DNA of 64,000 nucleotides from NCBI RefSeq assembly GCF_001753165.1, contig NZ_CP017448.1:2250462-2314461 (forward strand), written 5' to 3'. This document shows, piece after piece, positions 1-7,819 of the stretch (within the stretch, counting starts at the first letter, position 1; every line of letters starts with the position of its first letter). This stretch comes from Acidihalobacter aeolianus (GTDB lineage Bacteria; Pseudomonadota; Gammaproteobacteria; DSM-5130; Acidihalobacteraceae). The notes beneath the pieces were generated by a model. It was given only the letters and a program-made list of their open reading frames with translations, was not told the origin of the DNA and made no database searches. Position numbers and translations under genes: made by a program.

Positions 1-2427
1 CTCACCCATCGGACCTGGGCCTCGCTGACCCACCCGGACGATCTACCCACCAACGAAGCACTGTTCAAGCGCCTGGTCGCCGCGGAGATCGACGAATACA
101 CCCTGGACAAACGCTTCATCCGCAAGGACGGCAGCCACTTGTACGCACACCTGGCGGCGCGCGCGGTGCGTAACGACGATGGGAACCTTGCCTATATCGT
201 CTCGCTGGTCGAGGACATCACACCGCGCAAGCAGGCCGAGGCGCGTGACCACATGCGCGAACAGGCGCTTGAACGAGTGGCCAAGGGCGCTCCCCTCGGC
301 AAGTTGATGCTGGCGCTGATTCACGACGTCGAATCTGACAACCCGGGGATGCTTTGTTCGATCCTGCTGCTCGACGAGGAAGGCCAGACCCTCCATGCCG
401 GTGCAGCCCCCAGCCTGCCCGATTTTTACAACGAAGCGGTCGACGGTCTGACCATCGGCCCCGAACGCGGCTCCTGCGGTACCGCGGCCTATACCGGCCA
501 GCGCGTGCTGGTAAACGATATCGCCAACCATCCGTACTGGCCCGAACCCTACCGCAGCATCGCCGCGCGCGCGGGACTGGCCGCCTCGTGGTCAGAACCC
601 ATCCGCAGTGCAAACGGCAAAATACTCGGTACCTTCGCGATCTATCACCGCCAGCCCCGGGCGCCGGGCCCGCATGAGATCGCCGTCATCGAAAGTGCCG
701 CCAACCTGATCGGCATCGCCCTGGACCGGCGACGAGCGGAAGAAGAACGGCACCTGGCCTCCCTCATCTACCGCAGCAGCAGCGAGGCCATGGTGGTCAG
801 CGACCCCGACAACCGGATCATCGCGATCAACCCCGCCTTCACCAAAATCACCGGTTACGAACTCGGCGAGGTTCTCGGGGAAAACCCCAAGATCCTGCGC
901 TCGGGCCGCCATGACGCCGAGTTCTACCGATTGATGTGGCAGGCGATCGAAACACAGGGATTGTGGCAGGGCGAAATCTGGAACCGCCGCAAGAACGGAG
1001 AGATATTCCCGGCCTGGCTGACCATCAACACCATCCGCGGCGAGCAAGGCGAGATTCAGCGCTATGTCGCGCTGAGTTCGGACATCACCGACAAGGTCCG
1101 CTCCGACGAACTGATCTGGCGTCAGGCGAATTTCGACTTTCTCACTGAACTACCCAATCGCTACATGTTCCACGACCGGCTGGAGCAGGAGGTGCGCAAG
1201 GCGCACCGCGAAGGCTCGCGGCTTGCCCTGCTGTTCATCGACCTCGACCACTTCAAGGAGGTCAACGACACGCTGGGTCACCCCATCGGCGACATGCTGC
1301 TGATCGAGGCGGCGGAAAGAATCCATGCCTGCATCCGCGAATCGGACACGGTCGCGCGGCTGGGCGGCGATGAATTCACCCTCATTCTGACTCTGCTAGC
1401 TGACACCAGCGATGCCGAAAACATCGCCCAGCACATCATTGCCGCCCTGTCGGAACCCTTCGTTTTCGGACGCGACTCAGCCTATGTCACGGCAAGCGTC
1501 GGCATCACCCTGTACCCCGACGATTCGACCGATGTGGAACAGCTGTTGCGCAACGCCGACCAGGCCATGTACGCAGCCAAGAACGCCGGGCGCAACCGAC
1601 TGAGCTACTTCACCCAAGCGCTGCAGGAATCCGCACAATACCGCCTGCGCCTGATCAACGATCTGCTTGGCGCACTGGCAGACAGACAGTTCGAAATCCA
1701 TTTCCAACCGATCATCGATCTCGCCAGTCGCCGAACGGTCAAGGCAGAAGCCCTGCTGCGCTGGAATCATCCCGAGCACGGCACGATCAGCCCGGCCGAA
1801 TTCATCCCGTTGGCCGAGGAAACCGGCTTGATTGTCGGGATTGGCGATTGGGTCTTCCGTGAAGCAGCCGGCTGTCTGCAACGCTGGACGGAACTTGCCG
1901 GGACCGAGCTGCAGATTTCGGTAAATATGTCTCCAGCTCAATTCCAGAGTGACGTCCTGGTGATCGAGGATTGGCTCGCTCACCTGCGCAGTCTCGGCGT
2001 GGCCGAGCAACGCCTGAGCATCGAGATCACAGAAGGGCTGCTGCTGAATGCACATCCCAGCGTCACCGATAAACTACTCGCCTTCCGCGATGCCGGCATC
2101 CAGGTGGCGATAGACGACTTCGGTACCGGCTATTCCGCCCTGTCCTATCTCAAACGTTTCGATATCGACTATCTCAAGATCGACCAGTCTTTCATCAGCA
2201 ATCTCGAAACCGAGCCCAACGACCTGGCACTCTGCGAGGCCATCGTCAGCATGGCGCACAAGCTCGGCCTCAAGGTGATTGCGGAGGGAGTGGAAACCGA
2301 GCAGCAACGCGAGTTGCTCAAGCGCATTTCGTGCGACTACGGACAGGGCTACCTGTTTTCCAGACCGCTGCCTCCGGCCAAGTTCGAACGACTTCTACAG
2401 GACAACAGAGGCCACTTGCGCGCCTGA
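1..2427 (+). CDS. PAS-GAF-PAS-GGDEF-EAL cyclic-di-GMP signalling protein (5' end outside window)
   Basis: The reading frame is open from base 1, so the gene begins upstream; 808 codons are visible. Domains in order: the end of a PAS domain (about residues 1-80), a GAF domain (about 95-245), a second PAS domain with PAC tail (about 255-375), GGDEF (about 385-545) and EAL (about 560-800). The cyclase motif GGDEF is intact at residues 455-459. The phosphodiesterase motif EAL is intact at 583-585, with DDFGTGYS and EGVET further on. Both enzymatic halves therefore look competent to make and break c-di-GMP. No membrane segment is visible in this part; the input domains suggest a redox, gas or small-ligand signal, but the ligand cannot be read from sequence. 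Confidence 0.93.
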   Translation, partial: LTHRTWASLTHPDDLPTNEALFKRLVAAEIDEYTLDKRFIRKDGSHLYAHLAARAVRNDDGNLAYIVSLVEDITPRKQAEARDHMREQALERVAKGAPLGKLMLALIHDVESDNPGMLCSILLLDEEGQTLHAGAAPSLPDFYNEAVDGLTIGPERGSCGTAAYTGQRVLVNDIANHPYWPEPYRSIAARAGLAASWSEPIRSANGKILGTFAIYHRQPRAPGPHEIAVIESAANLIGIALDRRRAEEERHLASLIYRSSSEAMVVSDPDNRIIAINPAFTKITGYELGEVLGENPKILRSGRHDAEFYRLMWQAIETQGLWQGEIWNRRKNGEIFPAWLTINTIRGEQGEIQRYVALSSDITDKVRSDELIWRQANFDFLTELPNRYMFHDRLEQEVRKAHREGSRLALLFIDLDHFKEVNDTLGHPIGDMLLIEAAERIHACIRESDTVARLGGDEFTLILTLLADTSDAENIAQHIIAALSEPFVFGRDSAYVTASVGITLYPDDSTDVEQLLRNADQAMYAAKNAGRNRLSYFTQALQESAQYRLRLINDLLGALADRQFEIHFQPIIDLASRRTVKAEALLRWNHPEHGTISPAEFIPLAEETGLIVGIGDWVFREAAGCLQRWTELAGTELQISVNMSPAQFQSDVLVIEDWLAHLRSLGVAEQRLSIEITEGLLLNAHPSVTDKLLAFRDAGIQVAIDDFGTGYSALSYLKRFDIDYLKIDQSFISNLETEPNDLALCEAIVSMAHKLGLKVIAEGVETEQQRELLKRISCDYGQGYLFSRPLPPAKFERLLQDNRGHLRA

Positions 2428-2447
2428 GGGCAAACCGTCCTCACAGG

Positions 2448-2512
2448 TTGACACCACCCCATCATAGGCATATCTTGCGGTTAGTCTGCACCAAAAACAC
2501 CATATATGGCGT
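2448..2512 (+). promoter_or_regulatory. Sigma-70 promoter overlapped by a NrdR box pair, upstream of nrdD
   Basis: A -35 TTGACA (2448-2453), a 17-bp spacer and a -10 TATCTT (2471-2476) form a good promoter. A near-consensus NrdR box, ACACCATATATGGCGT, lies at 2497-2512 (consensus ACAC-N-ATATAT-N-GTGT). A degenerate second box, TAGGCATATCTTGCGG, lies at 2465-2480 on top of the -10. The boxes are 32 bp apart centre to centre, the roughly three-turn spacing known for NrdR pairs. NrdR is the nucleotide-sensing repressor of ribonucleotide reductase genes, so this fits the downstream nrdD. The promoter is a direct reading; repression is inferred. Confidence 0.75.
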
Positions 2513-2749
2513 TATGGCCTTGGAATCAGGTAGGCGCCGCTGGAAGGCAGACCCGAGCAGGCCACACCCGCGCGCCCGCCACGGCGCGACGCGTTAGATG
2601 CTGACCCGTCTCGCGAGAAACTCTGGCCTTCGCGACCGTCACGGCCGCGCGAAGAAGCCGGCTCGTGCAGACACGAACGATGACGAGGCGACTTCCCAGC
2701 GCAGATCGCGCAGGCGTCCACTTCCGACGAGCACCGCTCAGGAGGCGCC
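2513..2749 (+). other. Long nrdD leader without a supported gene
   Basis: About 240 bases separate the NrdR box from the nrdD start. The stretch is GC-rich and could fold (GGCCT near 2516 can pair with AGGCC near 2558), but I recognise no riboswitch core; the cobalamin-box signatures are absent. The only open frames are GC-driven. The nrdD ribosome site, AGGAGG, sits at its end (2740-2745). Confidence 0.4.
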
Positions 2750-4831
2750 ATGGAATCCGAAGTCACGCCCGTCAGCAGCCATGCCGCGCGCCCCCACGCC
2801 CCCCTCAACATCCCGCCAACCGCACGGCCCCGGACAGTCGTCCTGCGCGATGGCCAGCATGCCCCCTTCGATCCTGCCCGCATCCAGGCAGCCATCGCCA
2901 AGGCCCTGTTCGCGGCCGAACCGAACGCCGCGGGGAACGTGGAAACGGCCCGCGAGCTGACCGCCACGGTCGAGCACGCCCTGGAAAGACGCCTCGGCGA
3001 GAGCGGCTGCGTCGATATCGAATACGTGCAGGATCAGATCGAGCTCGCACTGATGCGCGCCGGCCGCTACGCCGTCGCACGCGCCTACGCGGTCTACCGC
3101 GACCGTCATCAGCGCCTGCGCCAGGACGGACGCACCCTGGTCGACGTGGAATCCTCGGTCAAGGAGTACCTGAGCCGCGCCGACTGGCGCGTTCACGCCA
3201 ATGCCAACCAGGGCTATTCACTGGGCGGACTCATCCTCAACGTGTCCGGCAAGGTAGTCGCCAATTTCTGGCTCAGCCATGTGTATCCGCCCGAGGTAGG
3301 CGAGGCCCACCGCAACGCCGACCTGCACATCCACGACCTCGACATGCTCTCAGGCTACTGCGCCGGCTGGTCGCTGCGAACCCTGCTGACCGAGGGTCTC
3401 AACGGCGTTCCGGGGAAGATCGAGGCCGGCCCGCCCAAACATCTGTCGAGCGCGGTCGGGCAGATGGTCAACTTCCTCGGCACTCTGCAGAACGAATGGG
3501 CCGGCGCACAGGCCTTCAGCTCCTTCGACACCTACCTCGCGCCCTTCGTGCGCAAGGACCGGCTCGACTACGACACCATCCTGCAGCACCTCCAGGAACT
3601 CATCTTCAACCTCAACGTCCCTTCGCGCTGGGGCACGCAGACGCCGTTCACCAATCTCACCTTCGACTGGGTCTGCCCGACGGATCTGGCAGGGCAGCAT
3701 CCGATGATCGGCGGCGAGGAAATGCCCTTCACCTACGGCGAGCTGGGCCCCGAAATGGAGCTGATCAATCGCGCCTACATCGAGGTCATGACGCGCGGCG
3801 ACGCCAAGGGCCGTGTGTTCACTTTTCCGATCCCGACCTACAACATCACGCCGGAATTTCCCTGGGAATCAGACAACGCCACGCGCCTGTTCGAGATGAC
3901 CGCGAAATACGGCCTGCCGTATTTCCAGAACTTCCTCAATTCCGATCTCGAACCGCACATGGTCCGCTCGATGTGCTGCCGGCTGCAGCTCGATTTGCGC
4001 GAGCTGCTCAAGCGCGGCAACGGCCTGTTCGGCTCCGCCGAGCAGACCGGGTCGATCGGCGTGGTCACCATCAATTGCGCCCGGCTGGGCTATCTGCATC
4101 GTGGCGACGAGGAGGCCCTGTTCGCACGCCTGGACGCGTTGCTCGAACTCGCCAAATCCAGCCTGGAGATCAAGCGCAAGGTCATCCAGCGTTTCATCGA
4201 CGAAGGCCTGTTCCCGTACACCAAGCGCTATCTCGGCACCCTGCGCAACCATTTCTCGACGCTCGGGGTCAACGGCATCAACGAACTGATCCGCAACTTC
4301 ACCGACGATGCGCACGACATAGTCACCGACTGGGGCCACGCCTTCGCCTGCCGCATTCTCGACCGCGTGCGGGCGCGCATCGTCGATTTCCAGGAGGAGA
4401 CCGGGCACCTCTACAACCTGGAGGCCACGCCGGCCGAGGGCACCACCTACCGCTTCGCCAAGGAGGACCGCAAGCGCCTGCCGGGCATCCTGCAGGCCGG
4501 CACTCAGGATAAGCCCTACTACACAAATTCGAGCCAACTCCCGGTCGGCTTCACCGACGACCCCTTCGACGCGCTGGAACGCCAGGAGGCACTGCAGCAG
4601 CGCTATACCGGCGGCACCGTGCTCCATCTCTACATGAACGAACGCATCTCCGACGCGGAGGCCTGCAAGCTGCTGGTAAAACGCTCGCTGGAGCGCTTCC
4701 GGGTGCCCTATCTCACGGTCACCCCAACCTTTTCCATCTGCCCGAAACACGGCTATCTCGCCGGGGAGCACGAATTCTGCCCGCACTGCGACGAGGAACT
4801 GCTGGCACGCAAACGGACGGCCGTGCACTGA
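2750..4831 (+). CDS. nrdD: Class III anaerobic ribonucleoside-triphosphate reductase, large chain lacking its own glycyl-radical tail
   Basis: NrdD reduces ribonucleotides to deoxyribonucleotides without oxygen, using a glycyl radical installed by NrdG. The 693-residue protein has one N-terminal ATP-cone (about residues 24-120), then the ten-stranded barrel typical of the family. It ends in a Zn-type motif, CPKHGYLAGEHEFCPHC (C664, H667, C677, C680). In well-studied NrdD chains the glycyl-radical loop follows this zinc site. Here the chain stops 13 residues after it and that loop is encoded by the next small gene. The frames differ, and a stop, a 40-bp gap and a fresh ribosome site separate them. 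The start is set by AGGAGGCGCC before ATG. Confidence 0.95.
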   Translation: MESEVTPVSSHAARPHAPLNIPPTARPRTVVLRDGQHAPFDPARIQAAIAKALFAAEPNAAGNVETARELTATVEHALERRLGESGCVDIEYVQDQIELALMRAGRYAVARAYAVYRDRHQRLRQDGRTLVDVESSVKEYLSRADWRVHANANQGYSLGGLILNVSGKVVANFWLSHVYPPEVGEAHRNADLHIHDLDMLSGYCAGWSLRTLLTEGLNGVPGKIEAGPPKHLSSAVGQMVNFLGTLQNEWAGAQAFSSFDTYLAPFVRKDRLDYDTILQHLQELIFNLNVPSRWGTQTPFTNLTFDWVCPTDLAGQHPMIGGEEMPFTYGELGPEMELINRAYIEVMTRGDAKGRVFTFPIPTYNITPEFPWESDNATRLFEMTAKYGLPYFQNFLNSDLEPHMVRSMCCRLQLDLRELLKRGNGLFGSAEQTGSIGVVTINCARLGYLHRGDEEALFARLDALLELAKSSLEIKRKVIQRFIDEGLFPYTKRYLGTLRNHFSTLGVNGINELIRNFTDDAHDIVTDWGHAFACRILDRVRARIVDFQEETGHLYNLEATPAEGTTYRFAKEDRKRLPGILQAGTQDKPYYTNSSQLPVGFTDDPFDALERQEALQQRYTGGTVLHLYMNERISDAEACKLLVKRSLERFRVPYLTVTPTFSICPKHGYLAGEHEFCPHCDEELLARKRTAVH

Positions 4832-4871
4832 TACCCCATCCCATCCAATATCCGAGAAGAGGAGACATCCC

Positions 4872-5072
4872 ATGAACGAAACGCTTCAATACGTCCCTGA
4901 AACCCAGTTGCCGGACGAGGAACGCCAGCGCTGCGAGGTGTGGACCCGCGTGATGGGCTATCATCGTCCCGTCGCCGAGTTCAATCCCGGCAAACAGTCG
5001 GAGCATGCCCAGCGCCGGCACTTCCGCGAGCCGGTCGAGGCGGAAGCCGCACCGTGCACGACCTGCGCATAG
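4872..5072 (+). CDS. Separate glycyl-radical polypeptide of the class III reductase
   Basis: This 66-residue protein carries RVMGYHRP (residues 26-33) followed by FNPGKQSEH. It is the counterpart of the RVCGY...FNAGKQ glycyl-radical loop at the C-terminus of ordinary NrdD; the radical site would be Gly29. A clear ribosome site, GAGGAGA, lies 6-7 bases before ATG, so it is translated on its own. It sits between nrdD and nrdG and overlaps nrdG by 19 bp, so the three are one operon. I infer that it docks into the NrdD barrel and is the substrate of NrdG. A cysteine pair near its end (CTTC) may bind metal or simply be tail. A sequencing frameshift is unlikely because the intervening DNA has a stop, a spacer and a ribosome site. 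Confidence 0.9.
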   Translation: MNETLQYVPETQLPDEERQRCEVWTRVMGYHRPVAEFNPGKQSEHAQRRHFREPVEAEAAPCTTCA

Positions 5073-5755
5073 GCGGTTTCACACCGTTCACCACCCTCGA
5101 CTTCCCTGATCGTCTGGCGGCGATCGTGTTCTGCCAGGGCTGCCCCTGGCGCTGCGACTACTGTCACAACCAACCTCTGCAGCCGGGCAAAGGGCGTACG
5201 GCGGGTCCTGCCTGGGAACGGGTCGAGGCCATGCTGACGCAGCGCCGTGGACTGCTCGACGGCGTGGTGTTCAGCGGCGGAGAGCCCTGCGCGCAGTCCG
5301 GCCTGCGCCCTGCGCTCGCCGTGGTCAAGTCCATGGGTTATGCCACTGGGCTGCACACCGCCGGGGCCTACCCCACCCGCCTGGAAGCGGCACTGGACAC
5401 GCTCGACTGGATCGCGCTGGACGCCAAGGGTCCGCTGGAGGATTACGCTACGATCGTCCACGCCCGCGGCGCGGGTGAACGCTTTCGCCGCAGCCTGGAG
5501 ATCGTGCTCGGTAGCGGGCTTGGATACGAGGTCCGCACTACGCTCTATGCGGACGCGACGCCCGAGAAACTGACCCGCTTCGCCGGGTTGCTGGCCGGTC
5601 TCGGGGTGCGTCACTACGCCTGGCAGGCTAGGCGCTCGACCGACATTGCGGGCAGACCGCTCATCGAGGCACCGCCAGACCCTGGTTGGCATCAGGCGGC
5701 GGCAACTGTCGGCCCCTGGTTCGAATCGTTCGAGTTCAGAACAGGCGGGCCCTGA
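5054..5755 (+). CDS. nrdG: Anaerobic ribonucleotide reductase activase (radical SAM)
   Basis: NrdG uses a [4Fe-4S] cluster and S-adenosylmethionine to abstract a hydrogen from the reductase glycine. The radical-SAM motif is C30-x3-C34-x2-C37 (GCPWRCDYC), followed by the SAM-binding FSGGEP stretch. I choose the GTG at 5054, giving 233 residues starting HDLRIGGFTPFTTLDFPD. That is the normal N-terminus of this activase type, and GAGGCGGAAG upstream can serve as ribosome site. A longer in-frame ATG at 4940 would only add sequence that overlaps the small glycyl-radical gene. In this genome its target glycine should lie on the separate 66-residue protein. Confidence 0.93.
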   Translation: MHDLRIGGFTPFTTLDFPDRLAAIVFCQGCPWRCDYCHNQPLQPGKGRTAGPAWERVEAMLTQRRGLLDGVVFSGGEPCAQSGLRPALAVVKSMGYATGLHTAGAYPTRLEAALDTLDWIALDAKGPLEDYATIVHARGAGERFRRSLEIVLGSGLGYEVRTTLYADATPEKLTRFAGLLAGLGVRHYAWQARRSTDIAGRPLIEAPPDPGWHQAAATVGPWFESFEFRTGGP

Positions 5756-5775
5756 ATCCAGAGCCCGCACGAGGC

Positions 5776-5994
5776 TTAGACGAAGCCCAAGATCGCTCCC
5801 AACAGCGGCATCGTTGCACCGATGCCGCGCAGCTCCGCCAAATGCTTGATCGCATCGACGTCGATGACGTTGTTCAGGTAGCCGACGGTAGCGATGACCG
5901 CGACGATGATCAGGATCGTCGGTGCTGACCCTGTGCCGTCGAATCGAATACCCACACTCTGATTCGATGGCGTTTCGTGGGTGACTGTATTCAT
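5776..5994 (-). CDS. Small two-helix membrane protein, unknown function
   Basis: The protein has 72 residues, with a polar N-terminal third, a hydrophobic segment APTILIIVAVIATVGYL (about 24-40), a charged linker (DVDAIKHLAELRG) and a second hydrophobic end (about 58-72). A strong ribosome site, GAGGAGG, precedes the ATG on the minus strand, so it is very likely translated. It converges on nrdG and diverges from ubiT across a gap that contains an FNR box. I do not recognise a family. The position inside the anaerobic island suggests an anaerobic membrane role, but that is inference only. Confidence 0.7.
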   Translation of the reverse strand: MNTVTHETPSNQSVGIRFDGTGSAPTILIIVAVIATVGYLNNVIDVDAIKHLAELRGIGATMPLLGAILGFV

Positions 5995-6210
5995 GGCAAG
6001 GCCTCCTCTCGATGACGGGTATGTCCCTGGTAGAAGCGGAGCCCTGACGGCACCGGCACATACGGTCGGTCAAAACCGTTACACCGGCATGCATACGCTG
6101 CTGGATCGCAAACCTGCGTCATCCGCATGTCTTGCAACTCTGCCTCATAAGTTGCGACACGCTATTCGTTGATGGGGTTCATCGACCTTGTGGCTTGACC
6201 GGACACGCGC

Positions 6211-6224
6211 TTGATCTCGGTCAA
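6211..6224. promoter_or_regulatory. FNR-type box upstream of ubiT
   Basis: TTGATCTCGGTCAA matches the FNR/ANR consensus TTGAT-N4-ATCAA in nine of ten fixed positions. It lies 60 bp before ubiT and 217 bp before the divergent 72-residue gene. A possible -10 (TATGCT, 6231-6236) is too close for classical FNR activation, so I do not assign a start site or say which gene is controlled. Confidence 0.65.
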
Positions 6225-6284
6225 GCGTCATATGCTAAACGAGGTGCAAGCTGACGCCGGTAGAGACTCTCAGGAAAGGCCCTT

Positions 6285-6857
6285 ATGCCCCATCATGCCT
6301 CCCCGCCCGCAGCGACCGTCGGTGCAGCTTCCTCGCATCCGCTCGCCCTGCTGCTCAGGGTCACGCCCAACGCCCTCCATGGCATAGCCTTGGCGCGCGG
6401 TTTCAATCTCGCAGTGGACAGGCAGGCACTGGCCGCGAGGGCAGCCGACCTCGAAGGGCGGCATATCGGCATTCAGATCGAGGACACAGGGAACCATTGG
6501 TGTTTTCGGATTTATCGAGACCGCTTGTACTACGTACGTAGCGAAATCGAAGACTGCGACGTGCGCATTCGTGGCTCGCTGGAGGATTTTCTGCGGCTGG
6601 CGCTGCGCCTGGAGGACCCGGACACCCTGTTCTTCCACCGCAGGCTGATCATTGAGGGAGCCACGGAAACAGGGCTCGCGGTGAAGAACCTGCTCGACAG
6701 TCTGGATTTCGATCTCGAGGCGCGTCTGGCCGAACTGCCGGGACCCGCGCCGGCCAAACGCCTTGCCGGGAAGGCCGTGCGCAGCCCGGCGGCCCAGCGG
6801 GTGCATCGGCTCGTGGTCCGTGCAATCGCCCCGCGAGACCGCTCCGAGTCTATCTAG
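6285..6857 (+). CDS. ubiT: UbiT, SCP2-domain protein of oxygen-independent ubiquinone synthesis
   Basis: UbiT is the lipid-binding accessory factor that, with UbiU and UbiV, lets bacteria make ubiquinone without O2. The 190-residue protein has an SCP2 sterol-carrier fold at about residues 35-150. It includes the stretch HRRLIIEGATETGLAVKNLL that is typical of the YhbT/UbiT branch. No signal peptide or membrane helix is seen, so it should be cytosolic and bind isoprenoid intermediates. AGGAAAGG precedes the ATG. It converges on ubiV with a 46-bp gap. The nearby ubiU and ubiV genes make the UbiT assignment firm compared with generic SCP2 proteins. Confidence 0.9.
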   Translation: MPHHASPPAATVGAASSHPLALLLRVTPNALHGIALARGFNLAVDRQALAARAADLEGRHIGIQIEDTGNHWCFRIYRDRLYYVRSEIEDCDVRIRGSLEDFLRLALRLEDPDTLFFHRRLIIEGATETGLAVKNLLDSLDFDLEARLAELPGPAPAKRLAGKAVRSPAAQRVHRLVVRAIAPRDRSESI

Positions 6858-6903
6858 CGCCGCATATTCACGACAGAGCAGTTTTCCTTTCCCTGATCTC
6901 GCA

Positions 6904-7803
6904 TCAGGCCCGCGGAGTCGGCGCCCAGAGCATGCCGGGCTCGCCATGCCAGTAGCCGTTGCAATAGCCTTCCGGACTCAATGGCCGCAGGGCATCGCAG
7001 GCCTCGGGCACCTTGCTCTGTCCGTCGATCACGCCCCGGAAGGCCGAAACGATGTCCGCCGTGCCCTGCTGTTGAGGCATCACCCTCAAGACATCCACGC
7101 CCCGCGCCTGCAGGGAGGGGAAATCGGCCAGCAGATTGCACGGCAGAGCGGACTGTAGCTGCACGCCGTTGACCGTGAACAATGCCGACCCCTCCTGGGT
7201 CGACAACGGCAGGCCCTCCGGAAAATCCCCGCAACGGAACCCGCAACGATCCTTGGCAAGACCCGCGTCGCGCGCAGTGAAACAGCGCGCGGAAAAGGCA
7301 AGCGGCAACCGGCCGTAGGCCAACACCTCGATCTCCACGCCCTCCGGGTGCTCATCCCGCATCGCCTGCAGCGATTCCGCCGACATCTCCACTGGCGAGA
7401 CCCAGCGGAACGCACCCAGCTCAACGAGCAGATCCAGGGCCATGGGGTTGTAGCAGTTCACATGCGGACCGACGACGAAAGGCGTTTCGCCGGACAGCGC
7501 CTGCACCGCTGCCATGTCGTTGGCCTCGATCCGGTAACGGCCGTTGCGACAGATGCGCTCGAGCATGGCCAGTTCCGATGCCGCCTCGACCAGCGCCAGT
7601 GTGGACAGCACGACCTCTTTGCCTGCCGCGGCGAGCCGGTCCGCCGCTTCCAGCCAATCGCGCAGTCCGAAACTGCGCCGTTTCGCGCAAACCACCTCGC
7701 CCAGATAGACGATATCGAGCGGCCAGGACTCAACTTCGCGGTAGAACGCCTGCATGCGCTCCTTTGGCCAGTAATACCCAAGCGGGCCCAATGCCAGTTT
7801 CAT
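6904..7803 (-). CDS. ubiV: UbiV, peptidase-U32-family Fe-S hydroxylase partner (O2-independent ubiquinone)
   Basis: UbiV forms a heterodimer with UbiU that carries out anaerobic hydroxylations of the ubiquinone ring. The 299-residue protein has the four cysteines expected for the UbiV [4Fe-4S] cluster: C39, C174, C187 and C191, the last two in DRCGFRCG. The ATG at 7803 starts MKLALGPLGYYW, the usual UbiV N-terminus; an open frame upstream overlaps ubiU and is not part of the protein. It follows ubiU by 16 bp and is the last gene of the operon radical-SAM gene-ubiU-ubiV. The family is named after peptidases, but UbiV is not a protease. Confidence 0.92.
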   Translation of the reverse strand: MKLALGPLGYYWPKERMQAFYREVESWPLDIVYLGEVVCAKRRSFGLRDWLEAADRLAAAGKEVVLSTLALVEAASELAMLERICRNGRYRIEANDMAAVQALSGETPFVVGPHVNCYNPMALDLLVELGAFRWVSPVEMSAESLQAMRDEHPEGVEIEVLAYGRLPLAFSARCFTARDAGLAKDRCGFRCGDFPEGLPLSTQEGSALFTVNGVQLQSALPCNLLADFPSLQARGVDVLRVMPQQQGTADIVSAFRGVIDGQSKVPEACDALRPLSPEGYCNGYWHGEPGMLWAPTPRA

Positions 7804-7819
7804 CTCACGTTCCTCCCGT

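Noticed and set aside
2513-2749. Cobalamin or other known riboswitch before nrdD
   Set aside because: The conserved cores of the cobalamin riboswitch and GEMM-type c-di-GMP riboswitches could not be found; only a generic GC-rich stem is visible.
2665-4512. 615-codon plus-strand frame overlapping nrdD
   Set aside because: It lies inside nrdD in another frame, is rich in Arg and Pro as expected from GC bias, and has no domain likeness.
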